Shown: positions 14,451 through 44,992, counted from the first letter of the stretch. The stretch is 64,000 nt of DNA from Glandiceps talaboti (GCF_964340395.1 NC_135549.1:18963342-19027341); one strand, 5' to 3'. Made by a program: numbers and translations. The notes: generated by a model from the letters alone, not told the origin.

Positions 14451-15021
14451 CCCCTGCGCTTGTATAGCACGCGCGTAGCGTGCACTTCTCCTCATTCTTT
14501 TCCCAGTTCTTTCCCTACTTTGAAACTTGTTGAAACCCCTAGGTTTACAATTATATTAACCCCGTTTCTAATATTGTACTTTATAATAAGCTGAATTAAT
14601 CTATAATGGTAATAGTTCACCCAATCTAAGAGATATGCTAGAACGTTTGGTTACTAAACCATGAATATTTTGCATGTCCATGAACAGACAATCATACTTC
14701 TCATAGGGTTCCTATCTAAAGAGCTTTATGCAGGTGAAGCAATGGATTTGGGATAACAATTTACCAGATACACTTAAAATTACTGTAAATGTAACAAGTA
14801 AAATTATCTATGCAATGTGCTGTATTGTGCTTTGAGAATCTAGAGTGTCTTTTGCAAGAAGAAGAATGTTTCTTGTCAACAGATGTCGGGGGGGGGGGGT
14901 AAGTGTGTTTTTGTATTTGTCAGTGGGGGGGGGTTGATTGTTTTGTGGATGAATCGCAGGGGGTTCACTCTTTTTAAGTACAACACGAACAAGAAGTCAC
15001 CGTCCCACCCCCGGCCGCAAA

Positions 15022-15135
15022 AACTGATCGCTCCCTTAGCTTCGCTTATATGCAAATCGCAGAGGCAACAACGAATTGCACGATTCTTCGTTAGCTTCGT
15101 TTATATCATATGCAAATCACAGTGGCAACAACGAC
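15022..15135. repeat. ~60-bp tandem duplication upstream of SLC35G-like gene
   Basis: ttagcttcg(c/t)ttatat..tgcaaatc(g/a)cag(a/t)ggcaacaacga occurs twice in tandem. Each copy holds an octamer-like ATGCAAAT. It lies 100-200 bases before the SLC35G-like start and could be part of its promoter. The second-copy region is also conserved upstream of the pseudogene at 57945. Confidence 0.6.
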
Positions 15136-15232
15136 AAAGAACAGGATTGACATATTGCAGGCATCCACTTTTTGATCACTTCATACAGTTGAATTAACAT
15201 TGTCGAACACTTTTCGAGTTTTGTTTGTCAAC

Positions 15233-16482
15233 ATGAAACCAAATGGCGAATCGAAGGGGTTACTTTTCCCACAATCCGATGACAACCCGAGAATTCTGAA
15301 GTGCTACACTTCTGTATATAACTGGATGGGACCATATTTGAAGTGGCTCAAACCCATTGCAGGGGTTTTTATGGCGTTGTTGGCAGCTATATTCAGTCCA
15401 TTAGCGAACCTTTCAGCAAGTATCGCAATGTCTCATGGAGCCAGTCCTTTCCAGTTGACGTTTCTCGTCAGTCTAACCATGACTGTAGTGGTATACATCA
15501 TAGCGCGCCTATCCCAGGATCAGCTTATTTACAAGAATATCAGACAAACAAGTCTCCTTATTGGTATTGGCATCGCACGGGTATCAGGGGCCACTGCGCT
15601 CTTTTTGGCATTACGTCATGCACCCTTAGGAAACACAGCGGCTGTGTACCTAGGTTTATTTCCAGTTCTGTGTGCGATTGGAGGTTTCGTATTCCTCCAC
15701 GAACGTGTCACCATATGTGATGTATGCGGAGCAATAATAAACATCATTGGTGTAATTCTCGCCTGTCATCCAACGTTCCTATTCGGTGATGACCCAGCTC
15801 GAACGAATGAAACTGTTACAGTAGATGGTGAACGTAACAACACAACACACATGGAGGATGGTAATTTCGCACTAGGATATGTATTTGCTTCTATGACTTC
15901 ACTGTTCCTAACAGTATCCTATATTATCCCTCGTACACAAGCTTTAATGGAAGTTTCTGCAAATACTATGCTTGTTTATGCAAACACATTTGCGTTGTTT
16001 GCTTGCCTGATAATAACATTTATTATCGAGCCTGAAGCGTGGAAAATTGACTCTCAGCCATGGGGTGTAATTGTACAGTTTATTTTGCTCGTTGCTTTAT
16101 TCACTATGCTGAATAAGTATTGCACGCTTGGCAGTTTGAAGTTAGAACGAGCTATTGTCGTTTCAACTATTAAACTCTTTTCGATTCCAGTAAGTTTTAT
16201 ATCTTACAAATATTTATAACGCATATTGATACAGTGCCGTTAGAGTGGGTAGGTGCGTCAATGGTTATAATTGGTTCCATCGTGATGGCAGGGAAAACGG
16301 GATTGGATAGATGTCAGGATGCGTGCAGAAAAAGGAGTGACAAAGACAAAGACAACGTAGAGATATCTGACCAAAATACTCCTTCACAAAAAGCTGTACA
16401 GCTTGCGGCGAAGTGTGCAGTTGCGCGTATTTTTGACGCTAATTGCCAACGAGGTAATCCCCATGTACCGCTTGTAGCATGA
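15233..16482 (+). CDS. SLC35G-like EamA/DMT transporter, intronless, one frameshift
   Basis: Multi-span carrier of the drug/metabolite transporter (EamA) superfamily, closest in feel to animal SLC35G proteins; substrate unknown. The ATG at 15233 is preferred because the same ATG context (gtcaacatg) is kept in the duplicate at 58086. Frame 1 runs to a stop at 16217-16219 and frame 2 resumes by about 16220 to a stop at 16480-16482. Seen: an N-terminal EamA repeat with KPIAGVFMALLAAIFSP and the LRHAPLGNTAAVYLGLFPV stretch ending in HERVT; then a second repeat beginning ALGYVFASMTSLFLTVSYI. Across the break the residues line up as one helix pair ending in VPLEWVGASMVIIGSIVMAG, so a one-base indel is the simplest reading. 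Total length is about 415 codons, normal for the family. The hydrophilic tail is rich in Lys/Asp. No intron is seen. A possible polyadenylation signal aataaa is at about 16903. Confidence 0.85.
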
Positions 16483-19140
16483 TTGTCTAACCTTGCGAAA
16501 CAAATTAAAAAACAGAATCTTCGGTAATTTTGCGATTGAAAACAAAGGGAACTTGCGAGAGTACAGTTATAGTATTACCTACCACATATACAACGGATTT
16601 CGATTTAGTATTACATAATCACCCAAGATAGCAACAACGTCTTTTCTTGTTGTTTGAACCGGCGTTCACGTCAATATTGGATCAGTGTTAAAAATCAAAG
16701 TGCACAGCTAGAATTTGATGATGATCAAGATGATGATGATGATGATCATAATACAATGTATGCATGTACAACTTGTCTACAACTGTACATGGCCCGTTTC
16801 GTCATACACAATGAATTCGGCTTTTAGAAATCAGAACACTCGTGGTTGAATTTTATTTAAACAATTTTTAATGTGGTTGATTGTTGGGTGGACATGGCAG
16901 CGAATAAAACTTATTAGCCCAAGCATAATTTAGACTCCGCTTATTATAGGAATCACACACTCGGATTTGTTACAATAGTAGTACCATTGCAGGAGTTATA
17001 TAGAAATGCCTGTGATCAGAACGTCGTTTTGTCAGTGGTGGACAATGAAAACTGTCTTTCAGGGTGCCGAAAAAAGTCTACTTTTTCTCACTATCAAACT
17101 GACAAACATTGGTACAAAAACAACACCGGGCTACTCTGATGTAGGTTCACGCACATATAATACATATACCCGTCTGTGGTTCACACGACTCTTTTATCAA
17201 TTTGTTTATGTCTGTGAAAGTTAGTCATGTTGTAACATAAAATTCGAGTATAAGCTTATATAATACAACGTAATAGTCTGTCTGTCTGGTCCTAAAAATA
17301 AACTTCCAGTGTATAGATTATATAGACGTTTCAACATTTATCAAAGACCATTTATTTAGTTACCATCATCAAATTCTAGTTGTGCACTAGTTTTTTTTTT
17401 CTTGCGATGCATAACTATATCATAATCTGTAATCTAAAGGCTCTATACTAATAAATGGAATGTGAATTTGCAAAATATAAACAAGTGTATCGGAAACTAT
17501 AACATGACTCCGCAAATCTACAATGAAATCTCAACACTGAACAATCTATTTAAATTCGCAATCTCATATATCATAATTATTTTCGCAAGTGCAGTGGCTA
17601 TTGTCGCAAATTGGTTGTAAGTACAGGTTCTGTGAAAATGGTTTTGTAAAAAATAACTAACAAAACTGTTTATTCGGTCAAACCTATTTCTTGGAATGTG
17701 TGTATTCATCATGCGTTTCAAATTATACGACCTCTCAGTGCAACAGTTGTGTAAGACAGTCTCTGATGATGTTTTAGCAGTGGTGGACAATTAAACTGTC
17801 TTTGAAGGTGTCGCAAAGTCTCCTTATCACACTATCAAATTGACATCCATTGATACAAAACTACAACAACAGGTGCCTCTGGTGTAGGATAGTGCCATGC
17901 TCATATCAGTTTGTTTACTAGTATGTATACTGAGCAGAGTTAACTCTAGAGCCATGCCGTATACTGTAATAATAACAATAATAATGATGATATCTTTATT
18001 TGTCCAATAAAAATATTGTTAATGTGACTTGGTTTACACAGCCTAATATAACTAACTATGGTGGCTTGTTAGTGCCATTGGGTGATTTTGAATTGTTCTG
18101 GTAATTTAATTGTACACCTCCAGAATGCAGGCGGGGGTTGCCGTATAATTGCATATAATTTTATCAAATGTTGGGTTTATTTCAGGGAAGGAAGGGGGTG
18201 GTGGTCTTAATACGATGCAATGTGTCACGATATAGCGACACGAACAATTCATTCCAATGTTTCACGGTACCCGCTGAGTAGCCAAGTTTGTTTCGTATTT
18301 TCACACTGGTTTTTCGGACAGTTTTAAAAATATAGAAAAACAATATGATTTTGTATGTATTTATAATTATGTTATTTTTATTTGAAATGTAGACTGAGGA
18401 TAACATTTGTTTATTAACTACATTATGTAAAACCTTGTGACAAGTTGTAAGTATTTTGTTCAGCAGCAGTATATTGACATTAACATAAAATCAATATCAG
18501 TCGTGTCATTAATTTCAAAATGCCGACTTAAACAAACCCAATCCTATTAGCGACGATCACACTATGTCGGAAAAGCTCAATAAACGAACACCTTTCGTTA
18601 GGACAACCCCTTCCCTTACACAAACGTTCACAAGTGTGACATCACACGTTTATATACGATGTAAACCACATGATGAACACTGTAGTGGTCACACCACTGC
18701 GATCGACATTTAAAAACATTATGGTAAACATAAAGTTCCAAACTTACGAACCTGCAATACTGAGATGATGGTAAACACATCAAAATACTACCGGAAACCC
18801 AGAACTGTATCTCAGGCATGGAAGTTTTCGAAATCTGGTTAGAAGTGCGAAAATGGAGTTCAGCCATCGCATTGACTACGGCCTCCCTCCTTTAAAGAAC
18901 GAAGTTCGCTTATTGAGCTTGTGTGACATTGTGCGATCATCCCCATTAGTTTTTGACAAGAATAATGGAATCATCATCATCATTTATGTAGTGACAACCT
19001 TTCGATCTTCCTATTTGTCATCCCAAGGATAGTGAGGATGCGATTTCAATCTGTAAAATAATGACAAATCTATGTCATTACGATTAAAAAAACGTCGCAG
19101 GTGACGTTGTATGTGACAGAAGTGATAGAGATATGAGATA
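16483..19140. other. intergenic, mostly featureless
   Basis: Contains the probable 3' flank of the SLC35G-like gene and a duplicated ~115-bp block (17031-17145 and 17777-17888). No further coding exon was recognised. Confidence 0.5.
17031..17888. repeat. duplicated ~115-bp block, copies 745 bp apart
   Basis: 17031-17145 and 17777-17888 share cagtggtggacaat, aaactgtcttt, gtgtcg/gtgccg, actatcaaa.tgaca and gatgtagg in the same order and strand. Identity is moderate. Neither copy codes for anything recognised. Confidence 0.65.
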
Positions 19141-19149
19141 TTTACATCA

Positions 19150-19425
19150 TTTATTCAGTTGTGATGTATTATTTTGTGTTGTGTTGCATTGACTATTGTA
19201 ATCCATTGTATTATGCCTATTGTTGTATTTGAATTATATTGCAGTGTATATACTGTACTGTATTGTATTATATTGTGCTGTGTTGTATTATAATGTATTA
19301 TACTGTATTGTATTCTATTGCTGCACTGAATTGCATTGTATACTATTGCATTGTATTGCATGGCATTGTATTGTATATATTGCATTGTATTGCATGACAT
19401 TGTATTACATTGGATGTATTACATT
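19150..19425. repeat. degenerate (TTGTA/TTGCA)n array
   Basis: About 270 bases of tattgtattg/tattgcattg pentamer-like units. Open frames on both strands here are low-complexity artefacts. Confidence 0.85.
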
Positions 19426-19591
19426 GGATGGTAAATTATCGTGTTAATAAGAAATTATCATATATGATTACATTTGCCAAACGTTTTCCGCAATCCTCCA
19501 ACCACAGTTTAGGCCCTCTAGCACTTAAACGTCTTCGGCAATCAATTCAAAGTTTAGTGCCTGGAAAGAAAGTGACTTTAAGGTTAGCTAA

Positions 19592-19592
19592 G

Positions 19593-19642
<50 letters not shown>

Positions 19643-19644
19643 GA
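19592..19644. repeat. (TTG)n microsatellite
   Basis: About seventeen uninterrupted GTT/TTG triplets. Confidence 0.95.
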
Positions 19645-19740
19645 AGCTGCAGTAGCTGAACAGTATTGAATTACCTTTGGGCGAACGTATTTTTGGAGCT
19701 GTATGCAAGATACAGATAAGTACAATAATTAACTAATATT

Positions 19741-19830
19741 AATTTTGGATCCGCACCAAAAAATCAGCCCCCTCAGCGGTGATCACGATTTCAACATGTT
19801 ACTGAACTACTTATGGATAAAATCCAAGGT
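19741..19830. repeat. short interspersed repeat, matched at 59725-59815
   Basis: Both copies share tttgg.tccgcacc, aatcag, gatca.gatttcaac and ctacttatggataa/ctacttacagataa on the same strand. Unnamed family. Confidence 0.55.
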
Positions 19831-19909
19831 CACACACGCTCGTTGTCGTCACATGGAACGACCAAAGTATGTATTCAATATGCTTTGTTGAACCTGGCTC
19901 GTGCTACAA

Positions 19910-20300
19910 CTCTTAAGTTTGATGGCCTAATCTGTAGGTCAAGATACAGGTCAAAGGTCACTCTCATAAAAGAAAATTTACATGTGGGGTTAGACACTTG
20001 AATGGAGTTGCTATATGTACTACAGTTTTTTAGTTGTGCAGTAATACCATGAGATATATAAATACTACAATGTGTCTGTGACAGGCATGTATTGAGTTGA
20101 ATTTGATAATTGACCCTGAATGTTAAGGTCAAGGTCAAAGGTCTTGTCTCCAAAGATAGCTTGCATCTGATAATATGGGTTAGACACTTGAATGGAGTCT
20201 GTGCATTACAGTTTTTGAGTTATGCAGTAAATCGTGATTTTTACCTACAAATATGGCCACCATTCAGTCAAATTTGCATATATCAAACAATTAAGTGGCG
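19910..20300. repeat. interspersed repeat with AGGTCA arrays
   Basis: Two diverged copies of a ~190-bp unit (ggtcaaggtc..., gttagacacttgaatggagt, acagttttt.agtt.tgcagtaa). Similar DNA is at 51600-51790 and more weakly at 24890-25050. Units carry runs of AGGTCA half-sites, for example aaggtcaaggtcaaaggtc near 20126. Confidence 0.65.
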
Positions 20301-21766
20301 TGCATATACACTGAATATTACTTGACAGCCCCAAAGTCAGTTAAAAATGGCCGGCCCTCAATCCCAAATTATGGCGTTCTAAGGTATTTTACGAATATAA
20401 ATACCGTCACCAGTTTTTGAACAGAAGAAAAGGAGACTTTGCCCGTGTAAACACCGGTGATGGTATTTTTGAAATATTCATAAATACCTAATACAGTAGT
20501 AATAACGCCAATTGTATCATGACCATCCTTGACCAGAATATTAGCTCACACGTGACTGACAGGTGATCGTACGCGTGTCCAGTCAACTCGTCACATTTTG
20601 AATTCGGCCTAATTTCAGCATGTCCTTAAAAACAGTCTTTGAAGATACAACTTTATCATTATGATTGTTATTTACAATGTTTCTCACAGTAGTTCGTAAA
20701 GGGTTCAAGTTAACACGAGTCAAGCTGAGTAAGCGGTGCAAACTCATTCAGTATGAACTCGAATTATGTGTTCCTCGGTTCAGCGCAAACCCAAGTTACC
20801 CAGACGTGTAGACCGTGGACCCAGGCCATCCACTCATCTATCGAATGGCACGCCAAATCCTACACTCGGGATCCCATCTTTTACATGCACGACTGCGATG
20901 TTTTCAAAGAATTCATAGTTTGCAAAGTCGAGATTGAGAGAGGATATATTATTTTAATGGGACGAGTTGCATGACAAATACTAGTTGAAAATGGGTCGTG
21001 TAAAGGGCAAAGTGCACTCAATGTAAATTATACGTACTGAGATATCTAAATTTGTGGATGTATCTAAGACACACTAATATCATTATTATGCGAACGAAAT
21101 GAGATAGCTATTAAAAATACCCACCTGATATGTGCCAAGACCTAGTAACGGGATCGTTCTTCCGTTATTAAGTGTCACAGCATGTGCCTGAAGTTGTGTC
21201 ACCTTAAAGGAACGAACAGAATTTATGGCGGGGTGGACACAGACACGGACACGAAATTATTTCGGGATGTGAAGGGGGGGGGGGGGCTGCAATGCACGCA
21301 ATTTAATATTAACGTTGGGAGAGGCTACGAAAAAGATCTTGGGCTCATTTGGGGGCGGGGGGTCACGAAGCATGACTTTTCTGAAAGCACTCTGGGAAGG
21401 TCGTGAAATGTATGTGTCTGTTTGACGTGTATCTGTGTTTGCTTTGTGTATATGTATCTGTGTTTAATGGTTTTGAAACTGCTATCACCACAACAAAATA
21501 ACCTCTACATCCACTACCACTACCATCGTGAGTATTAATTGTATCACAGTATGCGATTGTGATATTAGTGATGACATCATTACTTTATTCATATATTAAA
21601 TAAATTGATATCATTTTCTTTGGCTTGTGACAATGTGAAGCTTAAAAAAAAAAGAAAAAAAGATAATGCATACATAAAGAAAGTACAATCTTCAATGACT
21701 TTCGGCTCACACACAGGTAGAAGTGCATCAGACCTACATAAGTCTGTATGCACAGACTGTATGCTG

Positions 21767-21835
21767 GACGCTATGACCACACACTGCGTTCACTCCTACT
21801 ATTTAGGAGTGAACGCAGTGTGTGGTCATTGCGTC
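21767..21835. repeat. long perfect hairpin, 31-bp arms
   Basis: An inverted repeat spans 21767-21797 and 21805-21835 around a 7-base loop (actattt), one mismatch near the base. The inner 24 bases of each arm are identical. It lies about 365 bp downstream of the APEH stop. Confidence 0.85.
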
Positions 21836-21958
21836 AAGCACGCAATTGTCAATATATCGCAATTTTTATATATCTACATTGGAACGCATGCGTAATGTAT
21901 ACTTTAATCAGGTGGTGGTAACAATAGTAAACATGAATTTACACAGCGTCTCGTAAAT

Positions 21959-21964
21959 TTTATT
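21959..21964 (-). terminator. candidate APEH polyadenylation signal
   Basis: AATAAA on the minus strand about 240 bases after the APEH stop codon. It is the first clear hexamer seen in that direction, but no transcript evidence is available. Confidence 0.4.
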
Positions 21965-22200
21965 AAGACAATAAAAATGCGCCACTCTGGATGCCTATTC
22001 CGCCTGTTTAAACTGTTTAAATTGTTCACTTGTTAATGTAGCATGAATGTAATCAAATATAATCGTTAAGATTAGTTGTCTTGGCTATAATAACTACTTT
22101 GTGGTATCTATCACATTCACACTGATTTCTGAAAACGGTTTCCATTTTTACTTGACCACTATCAATGTTGGTTCTTTACATATGTTTCTCTGGTCTCCAA

Positions 22201-41035
<18,835 letters not shown>

Positions 41036-41276
41036 ATTTGATGTTGTACACAGACGACAACAAAAGCTGGGGTCACAGGTCAAGAATATCCGCGCCTTGC
41101 AGACTGAATATTTTGAAACGTGAAACCCACCTGTCTGTTAAATCCCCGATGAAAAATTCAACAGGAAAAACTGTAGTACAATTTTGAATAACGTTTTTCA
41201 ATCAACTTTAGTCATTGTTTTCGCGAAGTGGTGTCAAAGGTTAAGGCGCATGATCAGTCGTAACACCGAGGTTAAA
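41036..41276. promoter_or_regulatory. divergent APEH/MRPL42 promoter
   Basis: Only 241 bases separate the two start codons, which point away from each other, so both 5' untranslated regions and a shared bidirectional promoter must fit here. No TATA box is evident. A direct repeat GGGTCA-C-AGGTCA lies at 41070-41082, the DR1 form bound by HNF4/RXR-type nuclear receptors, and a weaker gtgtcaaaggttaa is at about 41232. Short CG-containing stretches (ccgcgcc, ttcgcgaa) stand out against the AT-rich background. Confidence 0.7.
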
Positions 41277-42004
41277 ATGGCAGCCTCCATAGCGAGAAGA
41301 GTGTCCGGCTTTCGAAATATCCTGTTGCAGAGATATTTGCACTCAAATCAATGTAGGTACACTTCATTTACTGAGTTGTGTTACGACTCTCTGAAACTAA
41401 ATTATCAAATGTATATACCGATAATAGATAACTGAATGATGTGTACTGATTTTCCACTGCTGACAGTGCTGTACCGCGCAGCCCACATGTGGTGTAGCAG
41501 CTTGCAGACGGAGCGAAACGCGTGCACCGTTTACAAGTAGGACTATCCATATTCCTGCTTGCAGACGGACTAAGCTTAGTTGGCACTTGATTCTGGCGAT
41601 GTTTATCTCCTTCTTAGAGCCACTGACAGAATCAAGTCCTGCACTCCGTCTGCACATCCAAGAGTGAACTTGAAGAGAACCAAGTTTGCGTCACTTTTGT
41701 CAAGTTTTGATACATTACATGTATTGTATTAATACTAGTATAGCCACTCCGTTTTAGCATATTCTCATGTATTCCGAACCCTCTTCAGGTCAAGCTCTTG
41801 TAAAAGATAATGGCTGTCGCAGGATTGGGGTTAAATTATCATCAATGACGTATCACCCACGATATCATGAGCAATTCACAGTCAGAACAGATAGCCACCA
41901 ATGTTTAGTTGCCTTTTAGTCTAGCGTGAGGCTTTGATAAATCATGGATGTATTAGTGAGATCTCACTAATACATCCATGGATAAATGTAGTGAGCTTTG
42001 TCTC

Positions 42005-42035
<31 letters not shown>

Positions 42036-44992
42036 TTTATTGTTCCTTGATTTGCACTATGCATTTTAAACCCCGGAACGGAAAAAGCTCAACATCAAAA
42101 CTACAACGCTACAATTATAGCAGCTATTTTTAGACCTGTTTGCAGACGGAATACAGTAAGTCAAGTTCAGATTCTGACGATGTTCCTCTTCTTTCTATGA
42201 CACGAGGGACATCATCAGAATCAAGTTCTGTACTCTGTTTGCAAGCAGGACTAAGTTGTCTTTAGCCTAGCATCTAGTCATGTGGGGATTTTGACTATGG
42301 GTAGCCTGTTCACTGCACTGTTGAGATAAACATCTTTAGCTGGTCATACCCCCTAGCCCTCATATAATAGCTGGCTATTTGGCACGACCAGCTAAAGAAT
42401 TGATCTATCTGAACAGTGCAGTGAACAAACTGCTTTGTTGGAGACAATAATCAAAATCCCAACTGGTTACTAGGCTTCATTTTTGTGTAAGTTGCTGCAT
42501 GTCCTGTGTCGAGGTGCTATTGAAAAGGCTGTATTCCAAAAGTTCATTTGCTGTCCAATTTGTGAATTCTATGCATATGCAAATAAAGACATCTCATTCT
42601 CATACAAACCAGGTTGTTGTGGGCTAAGTCAGTCAACTTCCAGGAATTACAACAATACCAGGTATGTGAGCAATTGCCATACTTTGATATCATACAATTT
42701 TGCAATCTAAATAAAGAAAAAATTCCTATGATTTCAAACACTGTCGACCAATAGTACTCTCCCAGTGGTGACAGTAGCATGTAACATTTGCCGTTTAGTT
42801 ATTATATATTATATTAAAAAATAAAGTAATGTGCGTGAATATTATTATGTATTACACAAGTTGTTTTACTGAAGGTTAGTATCACTGAATGAGGCCCTTG
42901 ACATTTTGCAGAAAAAATGTTCACGTGTATATCTTCAGCATTCAGGTTTGCTAGATAATCCAATACAATAAACAATATTGTCATATTTTCACCATATTCT
43001 ATTCATATGGTTTTAGTATTTATGTCAGAGGAAAGATGTGTACAGTCCTTTGCCTGTGGAAATCTAAACTTGATTATGTGATTTATTGACAGTTCTACCA
43101 AACCACAGGTTGTTGTGTCAAGAAATGGAGAAATGATCATCTGTTATCACCCCTCAGAACAGTTCCCTTATGAACACAGCCAGGTATATAGCTGTTTTGG
43201 TATTAATTTAAATTACATCATTTGTTAGCTAGAATGTGTGCATTGCCTATTACTAAAACATTCTACCCGATGGCTTTCTTTAATATGAAAACATTCTGCA
43301 TCAAGTGATTTTCCCAAATCAAAATATTCTGACACAGAACATGATTTTAGTATGTGCATTTTCAAATTATACAGGGTAAACAAATCCACTGGTCCTGGTC
43401 CGGAACTAGCAATTTTTTTATTTTTATTTATTTATTTTTTTTTATTTATTTATTTATTTTTTTTTTGGGGGGGGACCACACAAATATTACCTTGTCTGGT
43501 CCATTGGACCAGTACCTTACTGTTAATAACTATATTAAAAAGTCATCTGAATATACAGATTCATAGGCAAGATTTAATGTTTCACATTAGCGGGACCTGG
43601 GACCACTAATTCTTTCAGCAGGACCATTGGATTTTCTAAGTCACTGGTCCGGAGACCATCAGTTCACAAAATGATTTGTTCACCCCTGAGATATGCAGAA
43701 AGTGATACTTTGTTGATGAAAAAAACTCAAGATGTTCTCATTTTGAGAAGAAAAAAATTCCTTTTAAATTAATGAACTGAAAATTTCTTGTGGGCTTTAC
43801 AGACCTAGTGACATATTTTCATGTTGTGTTTTTAGCCCATACCAAGGCCAGACCCAGCAAAACCAGAGCAAACACATGAAGAAGTCTTAAGACTTAATTT
43901 TGTAAGTAATATATACAAAGAAAGAGCTGGTCCCGATGAAGAAGAATTGGCTGAAATGTTTTATACAACAAAGCACAGATGGTTTCCACAGTAAGTATAA
44001 GGGATGGGACATGAACATAAAACTGATATAGATAGAAAACAAAGTCTTATCCCACTAGATTAGTATTAGAACATGAAAGCCAAAATGTCAACCATTCTTA
44101 GAAAAAGTATTAAAATTTAGGTGTGAAAAAATAGCTATTGGGCAGAGCTTTAGAGAGTTTGTCCAAAACAAAAGAGTAATCCCATGTAATCCTCATGGTT
44201 CTGCTAATGTGAGAACCCGGGATTGAAACCATGGCCTTTTAAGGAAGTCTGTACGATACAAGTTTGCGAGATAAACAAGGATCACTCCAATTGCAGTATG
44301 AAAATAACTTGAAAGCAGGTCTTGAGAGTAATGGATTGAATTTGGCAGTGATACAAGAGGAAACAACTGGTTCCAATAAATGGGCTCTTTAATAAAAGAT
44401 GTACCATGTGAAGGCTCCCGCATGTTTTGTATACTTATGATATACTTATAACATACTTATAATATATGCTGACCTCATATGATGCCCAGGCATCAGCCTG
44501 CCCTGAATAAGAAGGCTGGTGAGTGTGGAACGACGCAACATATCTTACAGTTTATACTTCAAGAGGACAGTGATGAAATAATAGCAAATCAAGTACCAAA
44601 CATAAATCTAGAACATGCTTACTTACATAATTCTGACTTCAAAGTTGTAATCTCTTGAGCATAAAAGGATAGATCTATATTTTCAAAACCTGCTATAAAT
44701 TTAATAAATGCATCAATCTTAAAAAAAAAATTTGTGTGTACAGAATGTACTTATCACACCCGTCATCTGATTAGTTTGGAACTGTATAGTGATGTCAAGT
44801 GGTCATAGCTAGACATTTATAGAACTTTGTGACTACAGAACTATTAAGAAGTTTCCTCATAAACGTTATGCACAAGAATATCAAAATAATATTTTCCAAT
44901 TCTTTGTTACGTTAATTGTTTTGTTTTTTCTTAGGAATCAGAAAGCGAAGTGGCAGAAAAAGAATCCACCACGGGACAGAGAAGGTTGTTGA
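41277..44992 (+). CDS. MRPL42: Mitochondrial large ribosomal subunit protein mL42
   Basis: Structural protein of the mitochondrial ribosome. Five exons with matching phases: 41277-41352, 42613-42661, 43093-43183, 43836-43990, 44935-44992, giving 142 codons plus TGA; the human protein is also 142 residues. Seen: a basic, Ser/Arg-rich N-terminus (MAASIARRVSGFRNILLQRY) fitting a mitochondrial presequence; the family core VVVSRNGEMIICYHPSEQFP, YEHSQPIPRPDP and EMFYTTKHRWFP, and a Lys-rich C-terminus NPPRDREG. The ATG is the first in frame after the promoter. Exon 1 uses the donor at 41353 rather than gtacac at 41357, because only the former keeps phase. Intron 1 holds a cluster of MITEs and intron 3 a further one. 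Intact. Confidence 0.95.
41556..41655. mobile_element. MITE family A, copy 1
   Basis: Inverted ends gcagacgga...acttgattctg and cagaatcaagtcctgca...tccgtctgc. Related to 42136-42250. An extra partial end (cttgcagacggagcg) sits just before it at about 41501. In MRPL42 intron 1. Confidence 0.65.
41943..41982. repeat. perfect 38-40-bp palindrome
   Basis: catggatgtattagtgaga followed by its exact reverse complement, no spacer. Fold-back remnant in MRPL42 intron 1. Confidence 0.8.
42136..42250. mobile_element. MITE family A, copy 2
   Basis: ctgtttgcagacggaatacag...gattctgacgatgt is inverted against acatcatcagaatc...ctgtactctgtttgcaagcag. Short, non-coding, in MRPL42 intron 1. Confidence 0.7.
42264..42476. 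mobile_element. MITE family B
   Basis: About 213 bases with long imperfect terminal inverted repeats: agcctag...ggggattttga...gttcactgcactgtt...tttagctggtc versus gaccagctaaag...aacagtgcagtgaac...tcaaaatccc...ctaggct. It abuts family A copy 2. Confidence 0.8.
43372..43689. mobile_element. ~318-bp MITE with CAGGG(G)TAAACAAATC ends
   Basis: cagggtaaacaaatc at the left is inverted relative to gatttgttcacccctg at the right, and ggtccgga/tccggacc blocks recur inside. It contains a T-rich (TTTA)n tract and a G run. MRPL42 intron 3. Confidence 0.6.

Noticed and set aside
16190-16234. A 45-bp intron (gtaagt...acag) in the SLC35G-like gene
   Set aside because: The splice would leave the reading frame broken (a TAG follows), the intron would be unusually short, and unspliced sequence across the site fits the expected helix. 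A one-base indel explains it better.
44190-44290. Minus-strand tRNA-like sequence with a B-box-like ggtttcaatcccggg
   Set aside because: No convincing A box or cloverleaf; at most a very old SINE scrap in an MRPL42 intron.
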